Shown here in pieces: positions 53,497 through 62,479 of a stretch of DNA of 64,000 nucleotides. Both the position numbers and the translations under genes were made by a program. The notes beneath the pieces were generated by a model, which was not told the origin of the DNA, did no database searches, and saw nothing but the letters and a program-made list of their open reading frames with translations. Numbering within the stretch: the first letter of the stretch is position 1; the number at the start of each line of letters is the position of its first letter. This DNA is from an uncultured Erysipelotrichaceae bacterium (GTDB taxonomy: Bacteria > Bacillota_I > Bacilli_A > RFN20 > CAG-826), in assembly GCA_902787955.1 (NCBI GenBank), contig CADAIJ010000001.1:1-64000 (forward strand). The letters run 5' to 3'.

Positions 53497-54699
53497 ATGA
53501 AGAAAAGGAATTTATTTCTCACTCTCGGATTAGCCTTAACTCTTGGCGCAGGTGTCGCTGGTGGCTTAAGTCTTAATAGGGGTGAAGTGAAGGAAGTCGA
53601 GGCTGCTAAAACAATAGGAAGAATTTCAGTTGATTTAACCGGTGCTGGCTGGGCTTCGAATAGCAATGGCCAAAATATCTCAGTATATTTCTGGGATGAT
53701 AATGATCATAATGGATGGGGTTCATATAGGCTTGCTGGCGAAAACCGATTTGTTACTTTCATTGAATATAATTTAGATTTTACACCTACCCATATGAAAG
53801 CAGTAAGATATGATAGCTGGTACAGCGAAACCGATTGGGAATCGGATCGATGGGCATCTCAAGAACAACACAAAGGGAGAAAATGGAACGAAAGCGACAA
53901 CCTCGTTTTTACTCCAAATGGAAACATTGTAATTGCTGACCCTGGATATTGTTTTGTTGGCACTGCATATATGTATGGTACTACCGGTGGTGCTTTGGGC
54001 AATACTGGCAATTTACCAGCTGTAAAATCAAACGGATATAATCATGTTGAATATTATGGCGCAAAATCATTTGTTGCCGGAGAAAAATTTGGCGTGAAAC
54101 TTTGGGAAACTGACTGGGTAACATCTTTTACTCTTTCAAACTTTGTCAAAGGTGAAGATTTAGATGATGCTTCTGATGATGCGTTTTTCTTAAACGGAAG
54201 TAATCAAATTGAATGCCGCACACCAGGCTTATACTCTGTTTATTATGACCGTAATGGAGGGTCGCTATTTATTACCGATCCTGCTGCAGCTGCAGCTGAT
54301 GAATTTGCCCAAGATTTCTTAGAAAAGACAAATGGCTATTGCACAGGTTCTATTTCTGAAGAAATTCAAACTGAATTAAAAGGCGAATATGATGCTTTAG
54401 CAGAAATCCCAGGAGCACAAGCAGATTTCTATACTGCTGAAGTCAAACGTGGTAAAAATTTAAGCTATGCTTCTTATTCCTCTAATGCTTTATCTCGTTA
54501 TGTAAATATGCAAGAAGAAAAAGGATATGGTGATTTCTTAGGATTAAGCACTCACAATCCAGCCGCTTCAGCATACGTTCCAGTATTTGAAAATAATTCT
54601 AATAATAATCTCTCATCAGTGATTATCATTGCTTCTAGCATTGCTTTAATCGCTGCAGGTTCATTCTTCGTCATTCGTAGAAGAAAAGAACAAGAATAA
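53497..54699 (+). CDS. Surface protein 1 with C-terminal anchor
   Basis: The 400-residue protein has a signal peptide (MKKRNLFLTLGLALTLGAG, then AxA-like cleavage near 38), a beta-rich region (40-260) that resembles carbohydrate-binding modules, a helical domain (265-350) shared in layout with the next three proteins, and a single membrane span (about 372-394) ending RRRKEQE. There is no LPxTG. It is probably a membrane-anchored glycan-binding surface protein. The nearest Shine-Dalgarno-like stretch, AGAAAGG, is over 50 bases upstream. Confidence 0.75.
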   Translation: MKKRNLFLTLGLALTLGAGVAGGLSLNRGEVKEVEAAKTIGRISVDLTGAGWASNSNGQNISVYFWDDNDHNGWGSYRLAGENRFVTFIEYNLDFTPTHMKAVRYDSWYSETDWESDRWASQEQHKGRKWNESDNLVFTPNGNIVIADPGYCFVGTAYMYGTTGGALGNTGNLPAVKSNGYNHVEYYGAKSFVAGEKFGVKLWETDWVTSFTLSNFVKGEDLDDASDDAFFLNGSNQIECRTPGLYSVYYDRNGGSLFITDPAAAAADEFAQDFLEKTNGYCTGSISEEIQTELKGEYDALAEIPGAQADFYTAEVKRGKNLSYASYSSNALSRYVNMQEEKGYGDFLGLSTHNPAASAYVPVFENNSNNNLSSVIIIASSIALIAAGSFFVIRRRKEQE

Positions 54700-54869
54700 T
54701 TAATTTAGGTTCTTAGATTAATCTTGGTTCTTTATATCAATTCCAATACTAATATCTATATAGAATAGAACTAAAAGAAAGTCTTTGAATAAATTAAGGT
54801 CTTCTATTAAACACCTTTCTAGAAAAATCAATCATATAATTCTAGAAATAGAGGTTCAGTTGAAATAGG

Positions 54870-54903
54870 GAAAAGCGCTCGTATGAGTGCTTTTCTCTTT
54901 TTT
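54870..54903 (+). terminator. Terminator of surface gene 1
   Basis: Same stem as at 53144 with loop GTAT, then CTCTTTTTTT. Confidence 0.88.
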
Positions 54904-54980
54904 ATAGAGAAATAAATAAAAACAATATATAAGAATCTATTCATCTCTTAGTAAGTAATAATCTAGTTTATAAAATAAAA

Positions 54981-55010
54981 TTGACTAAACAAACGGGGGG
55001 GGGGTATCAT
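54981..55010 (+). promoter_or_regulatory. Promoter with ten-G tract in the spacer (surface gene 2)
   Basis: TTGACT and TATCAT are 18 bp apart; the spacer holds ten uninterrupted Gs at 54995-55004. Gain or loss of one G would change spacing to 19 or 17. Confidence 0.8.
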
Positions 55011-55016
55011 TTTATT

Positions 55017-55224
55017 AAGTTTAGAATTAACGGAGAAAATCTGATTATGAGGATTTTCGACGAAAAATTCGTTAAAAATTTGTATCTAACTATACGTCTA
55101 GTAAGTTATTTACAAACCTCTAGGAAAATCTAGTCCTAGGGTTAGCCATTAAACTTAATTTTAATAAGAAAGGGTATTTAAAGTTATAAAGTGTGGCTAT
55201 TTATAACTAGAAAAACAAAATAAG
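55017..55224 (+). promoter_or_regulatory. Structured leader with candidate pseudoknot, copy 2
   Basis: TAGCCA 55143-55148, GAAAGG near 55168-55173, hairpin AGTTATA/TATAACT 55182-55208, loop TGGCTA 55194-55199. Confidence 0.65.
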
Positions 55225-56409
55225 ATGAAAAAAAGAAATTTATTTCTCACTCTTGGTTTAGCCTTAACCTTAGGCGCAGGTGTCGCTGGTTTTGCGATGA
55301 ATCATGTAGAAGCTAGAAAGGTTGACGCTTATGACAAGGACACTGTTTATTATTGCTTAACTGGCGTTTTCGGTGGAGAAGCTCATTGGACGGATTATAT
55401 TGATGCCCCATCTGATGGAACCAACGCAGGTGTTTTATTGAATCAATCTCTTACCGCTGGCGACACTTTCAAATTTAAAGTTAAAGGTAGCTGGGAAAAC
55501 GCTTTAACATTTGGTTCGTTCAACTCTGGTGCTGGTGCTTATAACGCATTTTGTTGGAATAAAGGCGATGATAACACTTATTGTGCTGTTACAGGTGCCT
55601 ATAATTTCTACATCTATAATGATAGTGGAACAATGAAGGTTAGTGCAGAATTCGCTGACTCAAATACTGCTACATATTCCTATGTTTTAACTAGCGATAG
55701 CACACTCGGATATACTCACTTATATAACGACACATTGAGTTTAAGAGATTGGGCTAGTGCTCCTGCAGTCAACGGCCAAGCCTATGATATTAAATTCACT
55801 TATAGTGCCTTTGATTATTATGGCCTTTATAGAATTGATGATCGTATTTTAGCCGGTTGGGATTCACTCATTATGAAAAATAGTGCTGGTAATAAACAAT
55901 CAGCTGATATCAGTAGAACTGTTGGTCACAAGCAAGAATTATACATGTGTGGTGCTAGTGTTGTTACAAAAGCTAATACCACTGATGAATACAAAGCTGC
56001 TGCATTCTTATACGATTTAGTTTCACATCGAGGCGCAGCAAATTATGATAGCCATGATTTTGCTTATTCAATTTGTGCTACATCACCAGCTGATGCATAC
56101 GAATTAGTTGGTAGATATGATGGCTTTGCTGCAAGTATTAAAACTGTCTTAGCAGGTGCCACTCTTAAGACCTACAATGTTGAAGGTGAATACGGAGAAG
56201 AAGATGCAAATAAAGCATACGCAGCTGTTGCAGATATGGTAAATGCATTAAGACCAATTGCTGCCAAACATAATCCATCTGGTAGCTTGATTCTTCTTAA
56301 TAACGAATCTCAATCACCGGTTTCTGTTGCTATTATTTTAGCTACTTCCATTTCTTTAATCGCAGTTGCTTCCTTCTTCGTTATTCGTAGAAGAAAAGAA
56401 AATAACTAA
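55225..56409 (+). CDS. Surface protein 2 with C-terminal anchor
   Basis: The 394-residue protein has nearly the same signal peptide as protein 1, then a different beta-rich domain (35-260; WNKGDDNTYCAVTGAYNFY recalls starch-binding CBMs), a helical domain (265-360) and a membrane span with RRRKENN end. The sudden loss of similarity after codon 22 fits domain replacement behind a fixed front. Confidence 0.75.
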   Translation: MKKRNLFLTLGLALTLGAGVAGFAMNHVEARKVDAYDKDTVYYCLTGVFGGEAHWTDYIDAPSDGTNAGVLLNQSLTAGDTFKFKVKGSWENALTFGSFNSGAGAYNAFCWNKGDDNTYCAVTGAYNFYIYNDSGTMKVSAEFADSNTATYSYVLTSDSTLGYTHLYNDTLSLRDWASAPAVNGQAYDIKFTYSAFDYYGLYRIDDRILAGWDSLIMKNSAGNKQSADISRTVGHKQELYMCGASVVTKANTTDEYKAAAFLYDLVSHRGAANYDSHDFAYSICATSPADAYELVGRYDGFAASIKTVLAGATLKTYNVEGEYGEEDANKAYAAVADMVNALRPIAAKHNPSGSLILLNNESQSPVSVAIILATSISLIAVASFFVIRRRKENN

Positions 56410-56560
56410 TTAGGTTCTTAGATAAATAACTCGTTCTTTAGATCAATCCCAATAATTTATCTATAAAGAACTGTCACAATTATCTTTGAATAAACGGTCT
56501 CCTATTAATTACCTTTCTAAGAGATCACTCATACAAATTTAGAAATAGTATGTATGAATT

Positions 56561-56598
56561 AAAGGCTCGCTGATATATCAGCGTGCCTTTTCTTTTTC
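56561..56598 (+). terminator. Terminator of surface gene 2
   Basis: AAAGGCtCGCTGATA and TATCAGCGtGCCTTT form a long near-perfect palindrome, then TCTTTTT. Confidence 0.92.
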
Positions 56599-56625
56599 AT
56601 CATACTTATTTAAGTAAATATAATT

Positions 56626-56654
56626 TTGACAAAAGAATTTCATAAACTTATGAT
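56626..56654 (+). promoter_or_regulatory. Promoter of surface gene 3
   Basis: TTGACA, 17 bp, TATGAT: near-consensus. No G-tract. Confidence 0.88.
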
Positions 56655-56660
56655 AAATTT

Positions 56661-56883
56661 ATAGTTTCTATGTATAGATGAAAGATATTGGGATTGATTT
56701 TGTCTATATAAAAACCAAATTAATAAATGAATTTTGATTAACTCCTTAGAAGTGATTTATCTTCGTTTATTAATCACACATAGCTATAGGTTTAGATATG
56801 TGAATAGCCTAAGGTTACCTAAATAGAAAACTAAATCTAGAAAGGTGGAAGTTATTTGAGGCTATTAATAACGAAATTCTTAA
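56661..56883 (+). promoter_or_regulatory. Structured leader with candidate pseudoknot, copy 3
   Basis: A 5' stem TTTCTAT/TCTATATAAA encloses ATTGGGATT. TTAATAAATGAA pairs with TTCGTTTATTAA, CACATA with TATGTG. Core: AATAGCC 56803-56809, TAGAAAGG 56838-56845, hairpin GTTATT/AATAAC (56851-56872) with loop GGCTATT (56860-56866), complementary to AATAGCC. Confidence 0.7.
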
Positions 56884-58023
56884 ATGAAGAAAAGAAATTT
56901 ATTTCTAACTCTTGGATTAGCCTTAGGCCTCGGTGTTGGTGTCGCCGCTGGTTTAGGTGCTAGAGGATTAGAAGCTAAGGAAGTTGAGGCTGCTACTACT
57001 ATTTCATCGGTTACTTTAAAAAGTGACTTCGACTCTTGGGGCGCAGGTGTTGCTTTTACAAAACAAAGCAATGGCGATTGGACTTTATCTTATGCTTTAA
57101 CTACTGGTGATTTTTTTAAAATTCTAGTACAAGGTGGCGGAGACCAATGGGTAGGCTATAGTTGGGGAATTGATGCCTCCAATATTGAATATGAATTCGT
57201 TGGTGATGCTGAAAATAATGGAAACTTTAAAGCTTTAAGTAGCCACACATTAAACTTTACTGTAAAGTCCACATTCTATACTAATTATGGCTCTGATGTC
57301 ACTATTAAGTTAGGCGAAACTAGAACAGTTCAATTTACAGATGAATCAAATAATGTTTTTGCAGGAACAGATAATTTGGTAGCAGAAAGTAATCAATATA
57401 CCGGATTAATCACAACAAACGTTGCCAATGCTAAATTCAGAATTAAGGATACAATTGGTGAAACAGTTACATATCATGGTACACTTGAAGCCGGTGTTAC
57501 TGCAGCTGTAGTTGATGGCGACTTCATCAAAGTTGCAAGTGAAGGCACATATGCTGTCTATTATAAAAAAGCATCTCATGATTGCTGGGTTACAGCTGCT
57601 GAAGAAGACCAAGAAGCTTATGCGTATGCAGCGTATTTTTTAAGTAATATTGGTTGCGATGAGGATGGAATTTTAGCTCCTTCTGGCTGGACCACATGTG
57701 CAACAAGATATGGCAAATTAAGTAACGACGCTAAAGACTTCATTTATGAGGCAGAAGATCATTGGACACTCAATGATGCTTTATATAATATGATTCAAAC
57801 CTATAACTGGGCACTTAATCATAATCCAAATAGAGCATCTATGTCTCACTTCATTGTTGACCATAGTGGTAATGCAAGAGATATTCCAGCTGGTACATTA
57901 AACTTTGCGCCAACTGTAGAAACAAGTAACATTACTCCAGTTGTTATAATTTTGGTTACTACTATCAGTTTAGTCGCGGTTGGTTCTATCTTCGTTATCC
58001 GTAGAAGAAAAGAAAATAACTAA
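56884..58023 (+). CDS. Surface protein 3 with C-terminal anchor
   Basis: The 379-residue product has the shared signal peptide, a beta-rich region (38-240) with a repeated FDSWG/VFAGTDN-type strand pattern like SusE-type or CBM starch-binding domains, a helical domain (245-330), and a membrane span ending RRRKENN. Confidence 0.75.
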   Translation: MKKRNLFLTLGLALGLGVGVAAGLGARGLEAKEVEAATTISSVTLKSDFDSWGAGVAFTKQSNGDWTLSYALTTGDFFKILVQGGGDQWVGYSWGIDASNIEYEFVGDAENNGNFKALSSHTLNFTVKSTFYTNYGSDVTIKLGETRTVQFTDESNNVFAGTDNLVAESNQYTGLITTNVANAKFRIKDTIGETVTYHGTLEAGVTAAVVDGDFIKVASEGTYAVYYKKASHDCWVTAAEEDQEAYAYAAYFLSNIGCDEDGILAPSGWTTCATRYGKLSNDAKDFIYEAEDHWTLNDALYNMIQTYNWALNHNPNRASMSHFIVDHSGNARDIPAGTLNFAPTVETSNITPVVIILVTTISLVAVGSIFVIRRRKENN

Positions 58024-58049
58024 TCAAATAGTTAATTAATCTACTTCTT

Positions 58050-58086
58050 AGCACTCTCGGCACACCTTCCGGGAGTGCTTTTCTTA
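58050..58086 (+). terminator. Terminator of surface gene 3
   Basis: AGCACTC and GAGTGCT, extended inside by GG/CC, then TTTCTTAT. Confidence 0.88.
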
Positions 58087-58141
58087 TCCCTTATTTAAAA
58101 TTTTATAGATACTTTTCCATTTATTTTTATGAAAAATAGTT

Positions 58142-58170
58142 TTAACATTACGAAATTAGAAAACTATGAT
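58142..58170 (+). promoter_or_regulatory. Promoter of exported gene 4
   Basis: TTAACA, 17 bp, TATGAT. Confidence 0.8.
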
Positions 58171-58176
58171 ATATTC

Positions 58177-58380
58177 AATTGTTTCTATATATAGATTTCC
58201 GAATTGGGATTACTTTAATCTATATAGAAATCCAAATTAACCTACAATATCCAACTCATAAGTAGTGGTGAGTTCGTTAATCCATAGTTAAATATACAAC
58301 TATGAATAGCCTAAGGATCTTAAGAAACATTTAACTAGAAAGGTGGAAGTTATTTGGGCTATTAATAACGAATATTTTTT
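58177..58380 (+). promoter_or_regulatory. Structured leader with candidate pseudoknot, copy 4
   Basis: A 5' stem TTTCTATATATAGATT/AATCTATATAGAAA encloses ATTGGGATT. CATAGTT pairs with AACTATG, replacing CACATA/TATGTG of copy 3. Core: AATAGCC 58305-58311, TAGAAAGG 58336-58343, hairpin GTTATT/AATAAC (58349-58369) with loop GGCTATT (58357-58363). Confidence 0.7.
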
Positions 58381-59163
58381 ATGGAAAAGAAAGTAAAAGG
58401 TTTAATTGCCTTATCATGCTTATCAGTATTAGCCATGGGCACCATTGTTGGTGTTGCTGCTGGTAAAGAAGCTGGTTTTGTTCGTAATGAATTACCAAAC
58501 ATCAGGGCGGCTCAAACACCAGTAAATTTTGTTACTCAAGAAATCACAAGAAGAGTATATTTCTACATTGAAGGCATATGGGCCGACTCAGGAACAGCAT
58601 GGGAAGGATATAATTATAAACTTCATTATTCCTTAGATAGCGGATCTTCTTGGGCTTGGGCAGCTTCTGATGCAACTCCTTTTTATCAAGATTTTTATAG
58701 AGGTTTATATTACACAGACATAACTGGCGTTGGTGTTGGTAATGCAGTTAGAATTGAAGTTAAAAGTTCTTGTTCGGATAGTTCTTATTGCTATACAAAC
58801 CAAGTTGATTTGCCATCCCTTGCCTTAAAGACATGTGATGTTATTCATATTGAATCCGGAAACGATGGCTATGGACACAGAAAAGCTTCTATTAGCGCTG
58901 CGGGTGCTGCAGAAATTGAAAAAATTGCAAGCTTCCTCAATTTTATGAGACCTTGTACAAATAGTTTTACTAATGGTTACAATGCTTATCCACAATTTAA
59001 AGCTAACTTCTTAGATCCAGATAATGCTAAAGCAGCAATTGCTGCATCTGGTAACACTCAAACAGTTACTGATGAAGATGAAGAACACGTTCACTATACA
59101 GTAAATCAAAAGATAGCTGAATTAGAAAAACAATATACCAAGAATGGCTGGTACGTTGCATAA
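58381..59163 (+). CDS. Exported protein 4, without C-terminal anchor
   Basis: The 260-residue protein has a signal peptide (KGLIALSCLSVLAMGTIVG), a beta-rich domain (45-165) and a Cys-containing helical end (175-255) resembling the helical domain of proteins 1-3. It has no membrane span or RRRK tail, so it is released or held by another protein. It could be a truncated member. Confidence 0.7.
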   Translation: MEKKVKGLIALSCLSVLAMGTIVGVAAGKEAGFVRNELPNIRAAQTPVNFVTQEITRRVYFYIEGIWADSGTAWEGYNYKLHYSLDSGSSWAWAASDATPFYQDFYRGLYYTDITGVGVGNAVRIEVKSSCSDSSYCYTNQVDLPSLALKTCDVIHIESGNDGYGHRKASISAAGAAEIEKIASFLNFMRPCTNSFTNGYNAYPQFKANFLDPDNAKAAIAASGNTQTVTDEDEEHVHYTVNQKIAELEKQYTKNGWYVA

Positions 59164-59190
59164 TTTGTTAAACAAAAATTATCAAAAAAT

Positions 59191-59228
59191 AAGCACTTCT
59201 AGATCATACCCTAGAGGTGCTTTTTTTA
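59191..59228 (+). terminator. Terminator of exported gene 4
   Basis: AAGCACTTCTAG and CTAGAGGTGCTT pair and run into TTTTTTT. Confidence 0.9.
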
Positions 59229-59445
59229 ACGAAAAATAGCAAAGTTTCGATTCTATCTTGAAATCGCTTTCATATATAAATATCTAATGTTCGTAAAATT
59301 AGAAATAGAAATATCTATATATCTATTTATTACAAAGTAATAATATCTAAATTGAATATTCACAATTCTAATTATCATTATATAAAAATCTAATGTTTAA
59401 ATATTTTTCTTTGATTTATGTATTCTTATTTAATAAATTAAGACT

Positions 59446-60255
59446 ATGGATACATTTAAAAACGCTTCGAATTATAACGATCTTTCATTATACGAATGTG
59501 GTAAGGAAGATTGTTTAAAAGAAAAGGTTATTTCCTTAACCAAAAAAACCTATCATCTTTTCCATTTCGTTATAAGTGGAAAAGGTACTTTAGTCTTAAA
59601 TAACAAAACCTATAGTCTAGCTAAAGGTTCCTTATTCTACATCCCACCTAATACTGACGCTTTATATTATAGCGATAAAGAAGATCCATGGTCTTATGAA
59701 TGGATTGGTTTTGATGGGCTTTATGTTTATGACTATCTAAGTTCTATCGGTTTAAGTATTGATAATCCAATCATCTATGATAACTCTAAAACCTGCCGCA
59801 AATACTTCGACACGATAGTATCTCGCTATATTTTAAAAGGATATTTAGATATATACGCGATAGGTTCAATGTATCAACTATTCTCTGAACTTAATGAAAC
59901 TCTTTCCATTGATAAAGAAACTAGATTATCTAACTCTAAAGTAACGGTAATGCTAGCGAAAGATTTCATCAATAATAACTATCAATTCGATATAAAGATT
60001 TCTGATATCGCTAAAAACGCTAACGTAACTCCTAATTATCTTTCTTCTATCTTCCAAAAAGAAGAAGGAATATCCACTAAAACATATTTAACAAACTTAA
60101 GAATGGAGAAAGCCATAGGCTTACTTAAAAACACATCATTTAAGGTTAAAGATGTCTCCTTAATGGTGGGCTATAAAAACCAACTCCATTTCTCTAACGA
60201 ATTTAAAAAAGTAACTGGTAAATCACCATTAAATTATCTTAAGGAGGAAGATTAA
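59446..60255 (+). CDS. AraC-family transcriptional regulator
   Basis: The 269-residue protein has an N-terminal cupin sugar-sensing domain (about 20-140, with GKGTLVLNNKTYSLAKGSLFYIPPN) and a C-terminal double helix-turn-helix (170-265, with DIAKNANVTPNYLSSIFQKEEG and VGYKNQLHFSNEFKKVTGKSP). It is 5 bp upstream of the galactanase and probably switches it on when galactan products are sensed. Confidence 0.93.
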   Translation: MDTFKNASNYNDLSLYECGKEDCLKEKVISLTKKTYHLFHFVISGKGTLVLNNKTYSLAKGSLFYIPPNTDALYYSDKEDPWSYEWIGFDGLYVYDYLSSIGLSIDNPIIYDNSKTCRKYFDTIVSRYILKGYLDIYAIGSMYQLFSELNETLSIDKETRLSNSKVTVMLAKDFINNNYQFDIKISDIAKNANVTPNYLSSIFQKEEGISTKTYLTNLRMEKAIGLLKNTSFKVKDVSLMVGYKNQLHFSNEFKKVTGKSPLNYLKEED

Positions 60256-60260
60256 GATTT

Positions 60261-62456
60261 ATGAAGAAAAGATTTTTACCTATTTTAGCTTTATCTCTTC
60301 TCTCCCCAATTCTTATTAGCTGTGGGGGAGGAAATAATCCTGACTCAATTACCTCAAACTCACAAGTAGACCCTTCTAAACCATTCTTTACTTATGAAGA
60401 TATCTCTTTCGTCGATAAGATTGGTGAAAAAAGAAATGAAGAAGTAATTGACTATAACTCGATTAGAGTAAACCCAGTGGAAGAAGATATAAGAGATGAT
60501 TTCGCCTTTGGAATGGATGTCTCCATGGTTAATCAAGTCGAAAAACTTGGAGGAGTCTATTATAACGAAAAAGGTGAAGAACAAGATATCTATCAAATCT
60601 TAAGAAAATCAGGGGTTAACTTCGTTAGATTCCGTCAATGGGTAAGACCTACTGATAAACTTAAACTCCATCCTTTCGGTGGTGGTAATAATGATTTAAG
60701 CACAAATATTAAGATGGCTAAAAGAGCAAGAGAAGCCAATATGAACGTAATGGTGGACTTCCATTATAGTGATTTCTGGGCGGATCCTGACACCCAAAAT
60801 AGACCAATCGAATGGCAAAACTTAGCTCATGATGAAATAGCTTCTAAAATTGAAGAATACACTAGAGATACATTAGAAGAATATAAAAACCAAGGTATCA
60901 CCGTTAGCGCAGTTCAAATCGGTAATGAAACCAATAACGGGATGTGTGGTTACACTATTGACTGGAATAACCCTTCTTCTTCCTTTGATATGATCGCTAA
61001 TTACATTAAAGGTGGAATTAAAGGCGCTAAAGAAGTATTTAGTGACGTTAAAACTATTGTTCACCTCGCTAATGGGGGTAACACTGAAGAATTTGAAAAC
61101 TATTTCCTTAATTTAGATAGTAGAGGCGTTAATTACAATATTATCGGTGCCTCTTATTATCCTCATTTATCAGGTTCACTTGATGAACTTCAAGAAAACT
61201 TAGAAAATATCACCCAAAAAACAAATAAACCTGCTATGGTTGTGGAAACTTCCTGGGGCTTCACTGATGATTATGTTGTTAAAACTAATAATGGTAGTGG
61301 AGATTATAAAACCCTTAAGTTTAACCAAGCTATGGGCGAAAATGATGTCCAAATCACTGCGAACTCATATTCAAGTGCAGATGAAGATGTTGGAGGTTAC
61401 TTAACCTCTAGCCAAGCTCAAGCTACTGAACTTAGAGATATCATTAACACTTTAGCGAAAGTTAAAGATCACCGTGGTTTAGGAATCTTCTATTGGGAAC
61501 CAGCCTGGTTACCAGTCGGCGAACTAAATAAAAAAGGTGAAATGGATTACGCTGGTTGGGCTACAACTTATGGCCAATCTTATAAAGATTACGCAGACTT
61601 ATCACACTTATCTTTATATAAAGATGGTTTAGCTACTTGGTCTAATCAAGCTTTATTCTCTTATACAGGTAAAGCTCTTCCTTCTTTAAAAACTTATTCA
61701 CTTGTTAAAGACGGAAAGAACTCTAAAACTGAAACAAGTATCGCTCCTAGAAAGACAAACTTAGAAGTCACTATTAACTTAGCGGCCTCTGAAACCTTAC
61801 CAAAGACCGCCAAAGTTGTAACGGATTTTGATGCAATTAGAACTAGAGAAGTCGTTTGGGAAGCATCCGCGATTGAACAAGTTAAATCTAAAGGTATCTT
61901 CTCTGGCTTAAAAGGAAAACTAGATGGTAAGTTTGATATTACCTGTACCGCAAAATGTATTGAAAACCATATTAAAGATCCTGGTTTTGAAGAACAAGGC
62001 GCGGGGGACTCTGTTCGTGATCCATGGAAGATTGAATACTCCACTCCAGAAAACGATAAAGTCGTTAAACTCGACCGTAAAAAAGACATTAGAAGTGGTA
62101 AAACTGACCTTAACTGGTTCCATTCATCTAAAGAATTCACCTTTAAAGTTAGTCAAACTATTCCTTCTTTAAAAAAAGGAACATACTCACTCACTACCTA
62201 CGTTCTCGCTGAAAGTATGTCTAAATATAAACACCTCGAATTCGTTTTATTCTACCAAATTGGAAATAATCCTGAAGTTGAACTTAACTTCTGCGATGAT
62301 GAACATATTTCCGGTTGGTCAAGTGGCTATAAAACCTTAAACGCGCCTAGTATTGTCTTAGATTCTGATACCTCTTTAAAAGTGGGTATCCGCGGAAGAT
62401 GCGAAGCTAATGCTTGGGGTCATAATGATGACTGGGAACTCGTCACCGTTGAATAA
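60261..62456 (+). CDS. GH53 arabinogalactan endo-beta-1,4-galactanase lipoprotein
   Basis: The 731-residue protein has a lipobox (LISCG), a GH53 catalytic domain (about 70-480) with acid/base Glu near 221 in IGNETNNGM and nucleophile Glu near 328 in MVVETSWGF, then a bacterial Ig-like region (490-575) and a C-terminal carbohydrate-binding-like domain (575-731, DPGFEEQG... GHNDDWELV). It cuts beta-1,4-galactan of pectin side chains at the cell surface. Shine-Dalgarno AAGGAGG lies at the end of the AraC gene. Confidence 0.93.
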   Translation: MKKRFLPILALSLLSPILISCGGGNNPDSITSNSQVDPSKPFFTYEDISFVDKIGEKRNEEVIDYNSIRVNPVEEDIRDDFAFGMDVSMVNQVEKLGGVYYNEKGEEQDIYQILRKSGVNFVRFRQWVRPTDKLKLHPFGGGNNDLSTNIKMAKRAREANMNVMVDFHYSDFWADPDTQNRPIEWQNLAHDEIASKIEEYTRDTLEEYKNQGITVSAVQIGNETNNGMCGYTIDWNNPSSSFDMIANYIKGGIKGAKEVFSDVKTIVHLANGGNTEEFENYFLNLDSRGVNYNIIGASYYPHLSGSLDELQENLENITQKTNKPAMVVETSWGFTDDYVVKTNNGSGDYKTLKFNQAMGENDVQITANSYSSADEDVGGYLTSSQAQATELRDIINTLAKVKDHRGLGIFYWEPAWLPVGELNKKGEMDYAGWATTYGQSYKDYADLSHLSLYKDGLATWSNQALFSYTGKALPSLKTYSLVKDGKNSKTETSIAPRKTNLEVTINLAASETLPKTAKVVTDFDAIRTREVVWEASAIEQVKSKGIFSGLKGKLDGKFDITCTAKCIENHIKDPGFEEQGAGDSVRDPWKIEYSTPENDKVVKLDRKKDIRSGKTDLNWFHSSKEFTFKVSQTIPSLKKGTYSLTTYVLAESMSKYKHLEFVLFYQIGNNPEVELNFCDDEHISGWSSGYKTLNAPSIVLDSDTSLKVGIRGRCEANAWGHNDDWELVTVE

Positions 62457-62479
62457 AAACGATAGAAAGATAAATAATT

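Larger units (their letters stand above)
53141..53563 (+). repeat. Long direct repeat, copy 1
   Basis: Terminator, promoter, leader and first 22 codons of the 53497 gene recur almost unchanged at 54866-55290. It records a recent duplication of a gene front followed by replacement of the rest of the coding part. Confidence 0.9.
54866..55290 (+). repeat. Long direct repeat, copy 2
   Basis: Partner of 53141-53563. Differences are scattered single bases, a short insertion before the -35, and a longer G-tract. Confidence 0.9.

Noticed and set aside
56854..56883. TTG-started upstream frame using AAAGGTGG in leader 3
   Set aside because: In leader 4 the same position stops after three codons, so the frame is not conserved.
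56661..58380. Known c-di-GMP or preQ1 riboswitch in the surface-gene leaders
   Set aside because: The hallmark conserved blocks of these classes, as far as I remember them, are absent; only the general idea of a pseudoknot near a purine-rich segment is shared.
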